This document shows, piece by piece, positions 44,933 to 54,722 of a DNA stretch of 64,000 nucleotides. Source of the stretch: Leptotrichia sp. oral taxon 215 str. W9775 (GTDB lineage Bacteria; Fusobacteriota; Fusobacteriia; Fusobacteriales; Leptotrichiaceae); contig NZ_KI272836.1 of NCBI RefSeq assembly GCF_000469505.1, forward strand, positions 22,019 through 86,018, written 5' to 3'. The position numbers and the translations under genes are program-made. Below the pieces are notes generated by a model, which ran no database searches, was not told the DNA's origin, and saw nothing but the letters and a program-made list of their open reading frames with translations. Within the stretch, counting starts at the first letter, position 1. Every line of letters begins with the position of its first letter.

Positions 44933-46474
44933 TTATTTAACTATTAATGTTGTTCCATCCATTTCAGCAGGTTTTTCCAATCCTAATAAATCCAACATTG
45001 TAGGTGTTATATCTGCTAATTTTCCATCTGTTCTTAATTTTGCATCCTTCATGTCGTTACTTATAAATATAAATGGTACAGGGTTTACAGTGTGGGCAGT
45101 GTAAGGTGCTCCTGTTTCAGGATCTATAAGCAGGTCAGCATTTCCGTGGTCAGCTGTTATTAATACTGCTCCGTCCATTTCCAATACTTTGTTTACAATC
45201 TGTCCTGTACAGTTGTCAACAGCTTGACATGCAGCTATTACCGCATCTACAACTCCAGTATGTCCAACCATGTCAGGGTTTGCAAAGTTCAATATTACAG
45301 TGTCAACTCCACCTTTATCCAATTCTTCAAGTAATCTGTCTTTTACTTTATAAGCACTCATTTCAGGCTGTAAATCATATGTTGCCACTTTAGGAGAGTC
45401 TGAAAGCAGTCTTATTTCACCTTCATAAGGCTGTTCAACTCCTCCATTAAAGAAGAATGTAACGTGTGCATATTTTTCTGTTTCTGCAGTTCTTACCTGT
45501 TTCAATCCAGCCTTTGATACAACTTCTCCAAATCCGTTTACTATTTTTTGTGGCGGATAAGCTACCGGTACATCAAATGTTGCATCATACTGTGCCATAC
45601 ATACAAAGTTTACTTTTGGATGTACTTTTCTGCTAAATCCTTTGAAATCTTCTTCAATTATTGCTCTTGTAAGCTGTCTTGCCCTGTCAGGTCTGAAGTT
45701 TGCAAATATTACTCCATCTCCGTCCTTGATTAATCCAATTGGGTTTCCACCTTCAGTTACTTTTGTAGGTTTTACAAATTCATCAGTTACTCCTGCCGCA
45801 TAAGATGCTTTTATTGCTTCATCTGATGAAGCTGCAGTTTCTCCTGCTCCTGAAAATAATGCATCATAAGCAAGTTCTATTCTGTCCCAGTTATTGTCCC
45901 TATCCATTCCATAATATCTTCCTATAACTGAAGCCAATTTCCCTACACCTGTATCAGCTAAAGCTTTTTCCATTTCAGCAAGATAGTTTACTCCGCTTTC
46001 AGGTGGAGTATCTCTTCCGTCCATTAATGCATGAACGTAAACTTCTGTCAATCCTTTTTTCTTTGCCATGTCAACAAGACCAATAATGTGATTTATATGT
46101 GAGTGCACTCCTCCATCAGACATTAATCCCATTATATGAAGTGCTTTACCATTATCTTTTGTTTTGTTCATTACATCAGAAAGTGGTCCATTTTCAAGTA
46201 TAAGTCCTTCCCTTATTTCCTTTGTTATTTTTGGTAACAGCTGATACACTACTCTTCCAGCCCCAATATTTAAGTGTCCTACTTCAGAGTTACCAAACTG
46301 TCCTTCAGGCAGTCCTACAAATTCTCCATCTGCTCTTAATTCTGTAAATGGATACTCTTTTCTATATCTTTCGAAATTTACCGGATGTGCCATTCTAACT
46401 GCATCCACTTGTTCTGGGTGATGATTCATTCCCCAACCATCTAAAATGATTAAAACTACAGGTCTTTTTTTCAT
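44933..46474 (-). CDS. gpmI: 2,3-Bisphosphoglycerate-independent phosphoglycerate mutase
   Basis: The 513-residue protein has VVLIILDGWGMN at the start, the phospho-serine site FGNSEVGHLNIGAGR, DGRDTPPESG, and the C-terminal metal motifs NFANPDMVGHTG and ITADHGNAD. It interconverts 3- and 2-phosphoglycerate using manganese. I start at the ATG at 46474 because GGAAGG lies 9 bases upstream, giving the normal family length. A longer frame to 46525 lacks a site. Confidence 0.95.
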   Translation of the reverse strand: MKKRPVVLIILDGWGMNHHPEQVDAVRMAHPVNFERYRKEYPFTELRADGEFVGLPEGQFGNSEVGHLNIGAGRVVYQLLPKITKEIREGLILENGPLSDVMNKTKDNGKALHIMGLMSDGGVHSHINHIIGLVDMAKKKGLTEVYVHALMDGRDTPPESGVNYLAEMEKALADTGVGKLASVIGRYYGMDRDNNWDRIELAYDALFSGAGETAASSDEAIKASYAAGVTDEFVKPTKVTEGGNPIGLIKDGDGVIFANFRPDRARQLTRAIIEEDFKGFSRKVHPKVNFVCMAQYDATFDVPVAYPPQKIVNGFGEVVSKAGLKQVRTAETEKYAHVTFFFNGGVEQPYEGEIRLLSDSPKVATYDLQPEMSAYKVKDRLLEELDKGGVDTVILNFANPDMVGHTGVVDAVIAACQAVDNCTGQIVNKVLEMDGAVLITADHGNADLLIDPETGAPYTAHTVNPVPFIFISNDMKDAKLRTDGKLADITPTMLDLLGLEKPAEMDGTTLIVK

Positions 46475-46580
46475 CTTTTTCATCCTTCCATTATTAAATA
46501 TTATTTCCAAATATATTATACTCATTTTCGCTTAATTTAGCAAGAATTTTAATAAGTTTTGTTTTAGTTTGCCTTCTAAC

Positions 46581-48296
46581 TCAAAATTTTCTTTTTTCAT
46601 ATTTCATTTTTAGTTCTTTTCTGTGAAAAGCCAGACCAACATATATAATTTCATTTATTCCCCTATTTTTTAACTCTACATCATACTGTTTTTCCTTTAT
46701 CTGATAAAAACCTTCAACAGCATAATTTTCAAGTTCCTTTTCATCCTCAGCAACTTTAAATTCAAATATGTATGCTGGATTTTCTTTATTTTTAGGTTCC
46801 AAAATAAGGTCTGCCCTTCCGGTACCTGTTTCTCTTTCTGAAAGTCTGATGTAATCATTTGAAAGTGTTATAAATATTCCAATTAGAAAAATTTTATAAT
46901 ATTTTTCATCCCTGCCTGTATCAAAATAACTTAATGAGGAAAGTATTTCTTCCTCCAGTCCTTCTGCAAATTCTTCTATTTTCCCATCTTTAAGATTTCT
47001 AATAATATGTAAAAATTTATCATAATTACCTATAAATTTTTCTATAAATATTTTTCTGAAAAAACTTTGTATTTCTTTGTTTGGCAACCTCAACGGATAT
47101 TCTTCACCCTGTTTTTCTCCAGCTATTGTAAGATATCCGCTATACAAAAACAGTTCCCATATATCACTTGAGTCAAATTTATATTCCGTATAATCTCTTA
47201 CTGCCTTATAAATAATCTCTTCATTAAAAAGTTTTTCCAGATTTTCAACAATATGTCTATCACCTTTAGAAAGCAAATCATTTATCATACTGTTTCCTGA
47301 AACTCCGATCCAGTACGCTTTCAGTTCTCTTTCATTTAGAAAATTTATAATTGACCATGGGTTGTATACTTCACTTTTTCCAAACTGATATCCGTCATAC
47401 CATTTTCTTATATCTTGCATTTCATATTCCATATCATAATATTTTACTGCTTCCAGTACTTCCTCTTCAGTAAGTCCATAATATTCTGAATATTTTTCAC
47501 TGAATATTGTATTTACTTTAAGATTATTCAATCCTGAAAATATTCCTTCCTTTGCAATTCTTAATATTCCTGTCATAATTCCAAATTGAAGATATTCGTT
47601 ATCCTTCATAACATCTCCATAAAATCTTTTGAAGAAAGAAATCAACTTTTTATAATATTTTTCCTGATATGACTGTATTATTGGAGTATCATATTCATCT
47701 ATCAGTACCACGACTTTTTTTCTGTCATAATATTTGTAAAGATATCTTGTTAAATTTTTAAGTGAGCTCTTCCAGTCTGCTTTTTCCTTTTTCAACCATA
47801 TGCTGTCAAATTCTGCCAATTCACTTTGATTTAAAGTTTCCCTCAAAAATTCAAATTCATTATATGTCCTGCTTATAATATTTTTTATTTCAAAATAGCA
47901 GTCTTCCCAGTTCTCTTCCTCTATATTCCTGAAACTTATAAATATTACAGGATACTGCCCCTGCTCCTTCATATATTCTTTATTTGAAATAGCTAATCCA
48001 TCAAATAATTTTTTATTTTCTTCTGTATTTTCTATCCCAAAAAAATACTTCATCATTGACATATTAAGAGTTTTTCCGAATCTTCGTGGCCTTGTAAATA
48101 ATGTTACCATAGCTCTGTCATCTAAAATATCACCTATCATATCTGTCTTATCAGCATAATAATAATTTTCTTCTATAACTGTCTTAAAATCTGATATACC
48201 TATAGGTAGAGGCCTTTTATCTCTCAAATCCATCACCTCTTTTTCTTTCTCAATTTTCATTTCTTTTTTCACTGTTATTTTCATATTTTTTAACAT
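46581..48296 (-). CDS. AAA-ATPase-like / PD-(D/E)XK nuclease (DUF1703) protein
   Basis: The 571-residue protein has LPIGISDFKTVIEENYYYADKT and the P-loop-like TRPRRFGKTLNMSMMKYFF (about residues 62-80), VVVLIDEYDTPI as Walker B, and a C-terminal nuclease-like ADLILEPKNKENPAYIFEFKV with the D-x-E-x-K pattern. This pairing is a large paralogous family in Bacteroidetes and fusobacteria of unknown role. It is perhaps a mobile or defence-linked ATPase, but that is not shown. The ATG at 48296 has AAGGGG upstream; an internal ATG at 48233 is an alternative. Confidence 0.88.
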   Translation of the reverse strand: MLKNMKITVKKEMKIEKEKEVMDLRDKRPLPIGISDFKTVIEENYYYADKTDMIGDILDDRAMVTLFTRPRRFGKTLNMSMMKYFFGIENTEENKKLFDGLAISNKEYMKEQGQYPVIFISFRNIEEENWEDCYFEIKNIISRTYNEFEFLRETLNQSELAEFDSIWLKKEKADWKSSLKNLTRYLYKYYDRKKVVVLIDEYDTPIIQSYQEKYYKKLISFFKRFYGDVMKDNEYLQFGIMTGILRIAKEGIFSGLNNLKVNTIFSEKYSEYYGLTEEEVLEAVKYYDMEYEMQDIRKWYDGYQFGKSEVYNPWSIINFLNERELKAYWIGVSGNSMINDLLSKGDRHIVENLEKLFNEEIIYKAVRDYTEYKFDSSDIWELFLYSGYLTIAGEKQGEEYPLRLPNKEIQSFFRKIFIEKFIGNYDKFLHIIRNLKDGKIEEFAEGLEEEILSSLSYFDTGRDEKYYKIFLIGIFITLSNDYIRLSERETGTGRADLILEPKNKENPAYIFEFKVAEDEKELENYAVEGFYQIKEKQYDVELKNRGINEIIYVGLAFHRKELKMKYEKRKF

Positions 48297-48375
48297 AATC
48301 CCACCCCTTATCTGTATTATAAACTAAAACAGACTATTTTACAATTGACTTTAAATACACCAGAAGCCAACATCC

Positions 48376-50283
48376 CTACCAGCTTCCTCCGCCTCCTCCG
48401 CCGGAACCGCCACCGGAACGGCTTCTTCCTCCTGAGAATCCACCGCCACTATGACTTCTTGAAGCCTTGAAATTTTCCTCTGATATTTTTTCATATGCTT
48501 TATTGTATTCCCTTGACAATGACCTTGTTAAATCAGAATAATAATACGAAGGCATATGCACTCTGCTGCTTACATAATTACCTGATTCTTCAAAATTATT
48601 CAATCTTATTGATTTTTCCATTAATTTTATTGCTTCATTTTTAACTCCAAGTGCTACCGCATATGGCAATATTCCTTTAAAATATTCCACTAATTCATCA
48701 ACATCATTAAACTTCTGTATTTTATTTTCTTCAGCGGTTTTAATATACATTTTCATACCTTTTAAATATTCCTTTTCCCTAAGCCCTTTATCCGTATATT
48801 TTCCAATCACCATAAAATACACTATAAATAAAATCATATAACATAGTGCAAGTATAAACATCTCTACTCCTAATTTTATTGAAAGCATCAATGTTATTAT
48901 GATTGCTATGGAACACAATATTTTTTTATTCAAAATAATTATAAGATTTGCCAATGAAAAAAATACTGGAAGAAAAAATAATATTATTCTATAACCAAAA
49001 AATTGAAAAAAATATTTATTCGTAGGTGCGAAGGTTACAAACAGCAAAATTGGTACTGCCAGAAAAAAAGGTGTTAGAAATATATAGTTCTTTTTGTATG
49101 TAACTTTACTATATCTGTCACTTAACAGATTAAGTACCTTGCTTCCTGATTTATATAGACTCCTGTTGTCGCTAAAAATACCATCCTGTCCGGAACTTAA
49201 TGCCTCCAGCACTATTTTTTCCTCTTCATCCAGTTTTTCCTTTAATGTACCATTTTCATTTTCTACTTTAGTATATTTAACATTTTTTCCGTCTCCTTCT
49301 TCATCTTCAGCTTTTATATGGCCTTTTGAAAGGAGGGACATTACTCCGACTGAAAGTATTTCCCTAGGTTCCCTTGTTCCATTTACATATGCCGCATACA
49401 TGGCAGATATCCCCTTTGGAGTGTTAAATTCCGGAATAATTGCCTTTTTAACAGGATCTTTTCCATAAAATAGCCATGTTACAAAAGAATATATTATTAA
49501 AAATAGTAAAACTAGAGGCCCTGTTATAAAAAAGGGATTTATTGTAAACAATATTTTTATTTTATCTAAAATAGATGGCTTTATCTTATCTGTTTTTAAA
49601 TTTAGAAGAAAAGTCAAGCCTGTATCCGGAGAAAACTCCTCCGTTGATTTAATAATTATTTTTCCATTGTCATCATGCATTTCATAATTATTTTCGCTTT
49701 CTCCATAACTTCCTGTGCTTACCTCTATTTTTTCAATCTCATTTTTTTCAATTTTCTGATTATTTTCAAAAGAAATTATTACATCTGCATTTTCAATCGG
49801 CACAGTCCAGAACTGACCTATTGCATTATAATAAATCTGATGTATACCTTTATTTTTAGAGATAGCATTATAAACAGTATAGTTAAATTCATATCTGCTG
49901 TTTTTTTCTACAGAATTGACATAAGTACTTTCAGAACCTACCCTATATCTTATTCCTTCAAAAAATTTCTTTTTTGTATATTCCTCAGGCTGCCCATTTC
50001 TTTTTATAGAATTCATTTTTATAAAGGTTTTATTCATCTCAAAACCTAATTTTTTATAATTTAAAGGTATATCCCTGTAAATTCCATGTTTAAGTTTTTC
50101 ATCAAATTCATAATCAATTACTTCATTTACTGTCAATGTTCCATTTTTATTAATCTGTATTGAAACTTCATAATTTTTTATCTTTTCAGCATATGCTGAT
50201 ATAAAATTAAATTGAAACATCAAAAAAAGTATGAAGAATATTTTTAAATGATTTATAGTTCTGTTAGCTTTCAAATATTTCAT
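48376..50283 (-). CDS. DUF2207-family membrane protein (copy 3)
   Basis: The 635-residue protein has a signal segment, an extracytoplasmic DUF2207 domain (about residues 30-230, EVIDYEFDEKLKHGIYRDIPL), a transmembrane helix near residue 250, a cytoplasmic part with paired helices near 395-470, and a C-terminal Gly/Ser/Arg tail ending in poly-Gly-SW. It is a close paralogue of the next gene upstream. Members often occur with LemA and TPM-domain proteins; the function is unknown. The ATG at 50283 has GGGAGG 4 bases upstream. Confidence 0.88.
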   Translation of the reverse strand: MKYLKANRTINHLKIFFILFLMFQFNFISAYAEKIKNYEVSIQINKNGTLTVNEVIDYEFDEKLKHGIYRDIPLNYKKLGFEMNKTFIKMNSIKRNGQPEEYTKKKFFEGIRYRVGSESTYVNSVEKNSRYEFNYTVYNAISKNKGIHQIYYNAIGQFWTVPIENADVIISFENNQKIEKNEIEKIEVSTGSYGESENNYEMHDDNGKIIIKSTEEFSPDTGLTFLLNLKTDKIKPSILDKIKILFTINPFFITGPLVLLFLIIYSFVTWLFYGKDPVKKAIIPEFNTPKGISAMYAAYVNGTREPREILSVGVMSLLSKGHIKAEDEEGDGKNVKYTKVENENGTLKEKLDEEEKIVLEALSSGQDGIFSDNRSLYKSGSKVLNLLSDRYSKVTYKKNYIFLTPFFLAVPILLFVTFAPTNKYFFQFFGYRIILFFLPVFFSLANLIIILNKKILCSIAIIITLMLSIKLGVEMFILALCYMILFIVYFMVIGKYTDKGLREKEYLKGMKMYIKTAEENKIQKFNDVDELVEYFKGILPYAVALGVKNEAIKLMEKSIRLNNFEESGNYVSSRVHMPSYYYSDLTRSLSREYNKAYEKISEENFKASRSHSGGGFSGGRSRSGGGSGGGGGGSW

Positions 50284-50334
50284 TATGCCTCCCAACAAAA
50301 TAGAAGTATTATTTTTTGAAAAAAGCCGGTATTT

Positions 50335-52266
50335 CTACCAGCTTCCTCCACCTCCTCCACCGGAACCGCCGCCAGAGAAGCCTCCACCACTTGAAAAGCC
50401 ACCTCCACCAAAGCCACCTGAGCCTCCGTTTGCACTTTTCATGTCTTTAAATCTATCTTCCATTATTTGATTATATGCATTATTATATCTTCTTGAAATT
50501 TCATTTGCCATAAAATGATTGTTATAGGAATCATAGTAAACCCTTCTGTTTATATCATAATATGTACTTTCATCATAATTATACAGTTTTATTGCCTTCT
50601 GCATCAGTTTTATAGCTTCATTTTTCACTCCGAGAGCCACTGCATAAGGTAAAATTCCTTTAAAATATGCTACCAGTTCATCTACATCATTAAATTTCAT
50701 AATCTGGTTTGCTTCAGCTGTTTTTATGTACATTTTCATTCCATCAAGATATTCTTTATTTCTCATACCTTCATTTGTATATTTTCCTATAAGTCTTGAA
50801 TAAATGTTATACATAATACAAATTATCAGCATAATAACTAGCCCTGCCATTCCTGTTAAAGCCCCAAAAACTATAGCCGCTAGAAACATTATAAATGTTG
50901 AAGACAGTGAATTTACCAAAAAAACCTTCTTTAAAACTGAAAATACAACTGTAATTGAACCAAAACAGATTATTATTACCGGTATGATATATTCCATACT
51001 GCCTGATATATTTTCAAATACATCATGCATTCCCATTCCTATTATTAAGACCATTATTATCCCAATAGCAAATGGAAATTTAAATAAATTGTTATCAATA
51101 TAAATTTTTTTGTTGTATCTCGTTTCCAATGTACTAAGAATTTTTTGTGCGGCTGTGTAAAGTCCCTGTTCATTTTTAAATATACTCTTTTCATTATCTG
51201 AAAGAACTGAAAGCAGAGCCTTTTCTTCAGATGAAAGTTCAGGATTTCTTTCAGTATCCTTGGCAAGCCTGTACTTTACATTCTTTCCGTTTCCTTCTGT
51301 ATCTTCTGCAGTTACATAATCTTTTGAAAGAAGTGACAGCATTCCTATTGTCAGCATTTCCTTCGGATCCCTCACACCCTTTATATATCCTGCATACATA
51401 GGAGAAATATCCTTTGGTATGTTAAACTCAGGAATAATAGCCTTTCCTGCCGGATCTCTTCCAAACAGGAACCATGTTATAAATCCGTATATAGCCAGCA
51501 TTAAAATTATTATAGGCCCTGCTACCACAAGAGGATCAGCATAATAAAGAACTTCCAGTTTATCAAGCCATGTAGGACTTATTCTGTCTGTTTTTAAATT
51601 TAACCTGAAACTCAGTCCATTACGTGGTTCAAGAACTCCATTAGTCTCTATTTTTATAATACCGCTTTTCTGAAGTATGGTATAATTTTGCCCTGTTACT
51701 CCATATTCCCCCGTATACACTTCCAGCTGCTTAATTTCATTTTCTCCTATAGGCTGGTTATTTTCAAAACTTATGCTCACATCTGCACTTTCTATGGGAA
51801 CATTCCAGAACTGCCCTATTGGATTGAAATATACCTGATAAATTCCATCCTTTTCAAATACAGCATTATATATTGTGTAGTTAAACTCATATTTATTTAT
51901 ACCTGAATCCACATATCTGTCTGCAGAACCTACCCTGTAACTTACTCCTTCATAGGAAGTATCAGAAGTGTATTCTTCAGGTTCACCATTTCTTTTTACA
52001 GAATTCATCTTCACATGGGATTTATAAACATCTGTTCCACTTTTTTGTGACCGCAGAGGTATATCCCTATAAATTCCATGCTTAAGATCATTATCAAATT
52101 CATAATCTATTACTTCATTTACTGTCAATGTCCCATTTTTATTAATTTGTATTGAAACATCGTATTTTTTTATTGCCTCAGCGATTAATGAACCGGCATT
52201 TAACAAAAACGCCATAAAGATTACAGATAATGTCGTTAAAAATTTCTTCTGTCTTTGTTTTTTCAT
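50335..52266 (-). CDS. DUF2207-family membrane protein (copy 2)
   Basis: The 643-residue protein has the same plan as the downstream copy: signal segment, extracytoplasmic domain with EVIDYEFDNDLKHGIYRDIPL, membrane helices near 250 and 400-470, and a Gly/Ser-rich tail ending in SW. The two copies share long near-identical blocks, which implies tandem duplication. AGGAGA precedes the ATG. It follows the short copy by 12 bp. Confidence 0.88.
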   Translation of the reverse strand: MKKQRQKKFLTTLSVIFMAFLLNAGSLIAEAIKKYDVSIQINKNGTLTVNEVIDYEFDNDLKHGIYRDIPLRSQKSGTDVYKSHVKMNSVKRNGEPEEYTSDTSYEGVSYRVGSADRYVDSGINKYEFNYTIYNAVFEKDGIYQVYFNPIGQFWNVPIESADVSISFENNQPIGENEIKQLEVYTGEYGVTGQNYTILQKSGIIKIETNGVLEPRNGLSFRLNLKTDRISPTWLDKLEVLYYADPLVVAGPIIILMLAIYGFITWFLFGRDPAGKAIIPEFNIPKDISPMYAGYIKGVRDPKEMLTIGMLSLLSKDYVTAEDTEGNGKNVKYRLAKDTERNPELSSEEKALLSVLSDNEKSIFKNEQGLYTAAQKILSTLETRYNKKIYIDNNLFKFPFAIGIIMVLIIGMGMHDVFENISGSMEYIIPVIIICFGSITVVFSVLKKVFLVNSLSSTFIMFLAAIVFGALTGMAGLVIMLIICIMYNIYSRLIGKYTNEGMRNKEYLDGMKMYIKTAEANQIMKFNDVDELVAYFKGILPYAVALGVKNEAIKLMQKAIKLYNYDESTYYDINRRVYYDSYNNHFMANEISRRYNNAYNQIMEDRFKDMKSANGGSGGFGGGGFSSGGGFSGGGSGGGGGGSW

Positions 52267-52278
52267 AAAAAGTCTCCT

Positions 52279-53439
52279 TTATCTGATAGACTTGTAAAAT
52301 ATTTTTTCTCCGAATAATTTTTTTAATTTATCATTTTTATATATCAAACCTGCTATTTCTTTATCGATATATTCTTTTTCTTTTTCAAATCCTGACAATT
52401 CTATAGTTTTATCCATCATGCTGATAGTTTCCTTTTTTATGCTCAGAGCTTCTGAAAATGGTATTATTTCTTTAAAGTATGCTATCATTTCTTCAATATC
52501 ATCATATTTCTTTGATTCACCACTTTTTATGTATTTTTTCAACCCTTCCAGATGTCTTTTGGCTTCAATTCCTTTTTTTGTATATCTTCCTATATTCTTT
52601 AAATAAAAAAGAAATAAAATAACAGTTGATACTACAAATATTGAAGGAAATCCTAAAACAGCTATCATTGATATTAGAAAAGTACACATAGCTATAGTCA
52701 TAACCAACATTATAGCAATTATTACTATCTTAAGAAATATAAATTTCATTGGCATCATTCTATTCCTGAAACAAATATATGCTATATTGTTTAAAAATAT
52801 AACCCAAAAGCTGAGCAAAAATATTGATAATGATACAATTGCTTCCCAACCTGCTAATCCAAACAGCAGGCAGTTAAAAAATATCATTATAAATATAAAT
52901 ATTAAAATAAATTCCTTATTTGGTATAAAAAAAGCTTCTTCACGTTTTCCCTGATATCTTTTTTTTAACTTCTCTAAAATTACCGTATTATTTTCAAAAG
53001 TATATTCTCTTCCTTTAAATAGCTGACCGTCATTATATTCAATCAGTATTTCGAGAAATTCATCTTCCTCTTTAGAAAGTACTCTTCCCCTGTATCCATA
53101 ATCTCCTATTTTTTCCATATTGAAAACATACTGGTCTCCGTCTTTTTTATAGCCAGGCTCATTAGAAAAAATTATGTCAAATACGGAATCTTCAACTTTT
53201 ATAAATCCTTTTTCAATTAGGGAAAGCATACCAATATATACTATTTCCGTTGCATCCTTTATTCCATCTGCCAGGGCTGCCATCATTGGAGAAATATTTT
53301 TGGGAATTTCTGACACAGGCTCAATATCTTTAATCCTTCTTTTTCCATACCACTTCCATGTAATGTAACTGTAAAATACCAGTACACCCATCATAACTGC
53401 CAATGTTATTATTCCTTCTGTTTTTAAATGATACTTCAT
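52279..53439 (-). CDS. Short DUF2207-like membrane protein (copy 1, lacking both ends)
   Basis: The 386-residue protein aligns with the middle of the two full copies: membrane helix (ITLAVMMGVLVFYSYITWKWYG), then EIPKNISPMMAALADGIKDATEI, the paired helices, and the helical SEALSIKKETISMMDKTIEL region. It lacks the roughly 240-residue extracytoplasmic domain and the Gly-rich tail. It has its own ribosome site (AAAGGA), so it is a distinct gene and not a fragment. It sits between lemA and the full-length copies. Confidence 0.8.
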   Translation of the reverse strand: MKYHLKTEGIITLAVMMGVLVFYSYITWKWYGKRRIKDIEPVSEIPKNISPMMAALADGIKDATEIVYIGMLSLIEKGFIKVEDSVFDIIFSNEPGYKKDGDQYVFNMEKIGDYGYRGRVLSKEEDEFLEILIEYNDGQLFKGREYTFENNTVILEKLKKRYQGKREEAFFIPNKEFILIFIFIMIFFNCLLFGLAGWEAIVSLSIFLLSFWVIFLNNIAYICFRNRMMPMKFIFLKIVIIAIMLVMTIAMCTFLISMIAVLGFPSIFVVSTVILFLFYLKNIGRYTKKGIEAKRHLEGLKKYIKSGESKKYDDIEEMIAYFKEIIPFSEALSIKKETISMMDKTIELSGFEKEKEYIDKEIAGLIYKNDKLKKLFGEKIFYKSIR

Positions 53440-53495
53440 ACAGTCCTTTCCGTTTTACTATAAAACTTCAAACTGTCCTCTTAATTTTCTAGACA

Positions 53496-54056
53496 CTAGA
53501 ACTTAACTTCAGGTGCTCTTTCTGCTCCTTCTGAAGCATTGAAAAATTCTGCCTTTTTAAATCCTAAAAATCCACCTATTATATTATTTGGAAAAGTTTC
53601 AACAAAAGTGTTTCTATCTCTAGCTGTACCATTGTAATATTTTCTTGAACTTTGAATTTCTGTTTCTATTTGAGACAGCTGTGACTGTAAGCTAAGGAAA
53701 TTTTCATTTGCCTTAAGGTCAGGATAATTTTCCTGAAGCATCATTATTGATCTTAAAGTTTTTGTCATTTCATTTTCTATTTTCTGTATTTTTTCGATAT
53801 TGTCAATGTCTTTTGTATCTATTGACATCATCTGGCTTCTAAGTCTTACTACATTTTCCAATGTTTCCTTTTCATGTGTTGCATACCCTTTTACAGTATT
53901 TACAAGGTTAGGAATAAGATCCAGTCTTTTCTGAAGATAAACTTCTATTCCGCTCCATCCTTCTTCATTAAGATTTTTCAATTTCACATATTTGTTATAA
54001 ATTCCTATTGCCATTAAAACTAAAACTGCTAAAATTCCTAAAATAATTACAAACAT
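53496..54056 (-). CDS. lemA: LemA-family membrane protein
   Basis: The 186-residue protein has one N-terminal membrane helix. The long helical LemA domain follows with NEEGWSGIEVYLQKRLDLIPNLVNTVKGYATHEKETL in substance, and a C-terminal RNTFVETFPNNIIGGFLGF. The function is unknown; it commonly pairs with DUF2207/TPM proteins, as it does here. It is the first gene of the lemA-DUF2207 cluster, 40 bp after engB. Confidence 0.93.
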   Translation of the reverse strand: MFVIILGILAVLVLMAIGIYNKYVKLKNLNEEGWSGIEVYLQKRLDLIPNLVNTVKGYATHEKETLENVVRLRSQMMSIDTKDIDNIEKIQKIENEMTKTLRSIMMLQENYPDLKANENFLSLQSQLSQIETEIQSSRKYYNGTARDRNTFVETFPNNIIGGFLGFKKAEFFNASEGAERAPEVKF

Positions 54057-54096
54057 AATAACATCTCCTTTTTTTATTTAATGTATAAATTTATTC

Positions 54097-54696
54097 CTAT
54101 TCTGAATCCTTTGTATATTCTTCCCATCTTTCAAAAATAAAGTCCACTAATTCTTCTTTTCCCGAATTTTTTAAAGCTGATGTGAAAAATACATCTTCAT
54201 TGTCAAATTGCAACTTTTTCTTTATTTCTTTAAGTTGCTTAAATTTTTCATTGTTTGAAAGCTTGTCTGCCTTTGTAAAAACAATATAATACTCAACATC
54301 ATAATGTTCCAGCCATTGAAGCATTTCAAGGTCATCCTTTGTCGGAACCCTACGTAAATCAAGCAGTAAAAATACCACCTTTTCCCTGTCTGACTTTAAA
54401 TATGTTTCTATTGTTTTCCCCCAGTTTCTTTTAACTGCGTCAGGCACCTTCGCAAAACCATATCCCGGAAGATCCACAAAATGAATTTCATTATCAATCA
54501 TAAAATAGTTTATAAGCTGTGTTCTTCCTGGAGTTTTACTAGTTCTTGCCAAACTTCTCCTATTTGTCAGCGAGTTTATAAGTGAGGATTTCCCAACATT
54601 TGACCTTCCTATAAAGGAAAATTCAATTCCATTAAATTCAGGATAGTCCTTTTCCAGAACCGCCGACTTTACAAATTCCGCTTTTTTTATTTCCAA
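54097..54696 (-). CDS. engB: Ribosome-biogenesis GTPase EngB (YsxC/YihA)
   Basis: The 199-residue GTPase has G1 GRSNVGKSSLINSL, G3 DLPGYG and G4 TKADK, and the EngB-specific KTPGRTQLINYF. It helps assemble the 50S subunit. It is in line with the LCP gene, 26 bp upstream. Confidence 0.96.
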   Translation of the reverse strand: MEIKKAEFVKSAVLEKDYPEFNGIEFSFIGRSNVGKSSLINSLTNRRSLARTSKTPGRTQLINYFMIDNEIHFVDLPGYGFAKVPDAVKRNWGKTIETYLKSDREKVVFLLLDLRRVPTKDDLEMLQWLEHYDVEYYIVFTKADKLSNNEKFKQLKEIKKKLQFDNEDVFFTSALKNSGKEELVDFIFERWEEYTKDSE

Positions 54697-54722
54697 GTTT
54701 ATCTCCTTTTATTTTTATTTTT

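Noticed and set aside
50285..50470. A proline-rich open frame on the plus strand.
   Set aside because: It is the antisense shadow of the poly-Gly tail of the DUF2207 protein and has no start site or promoter.
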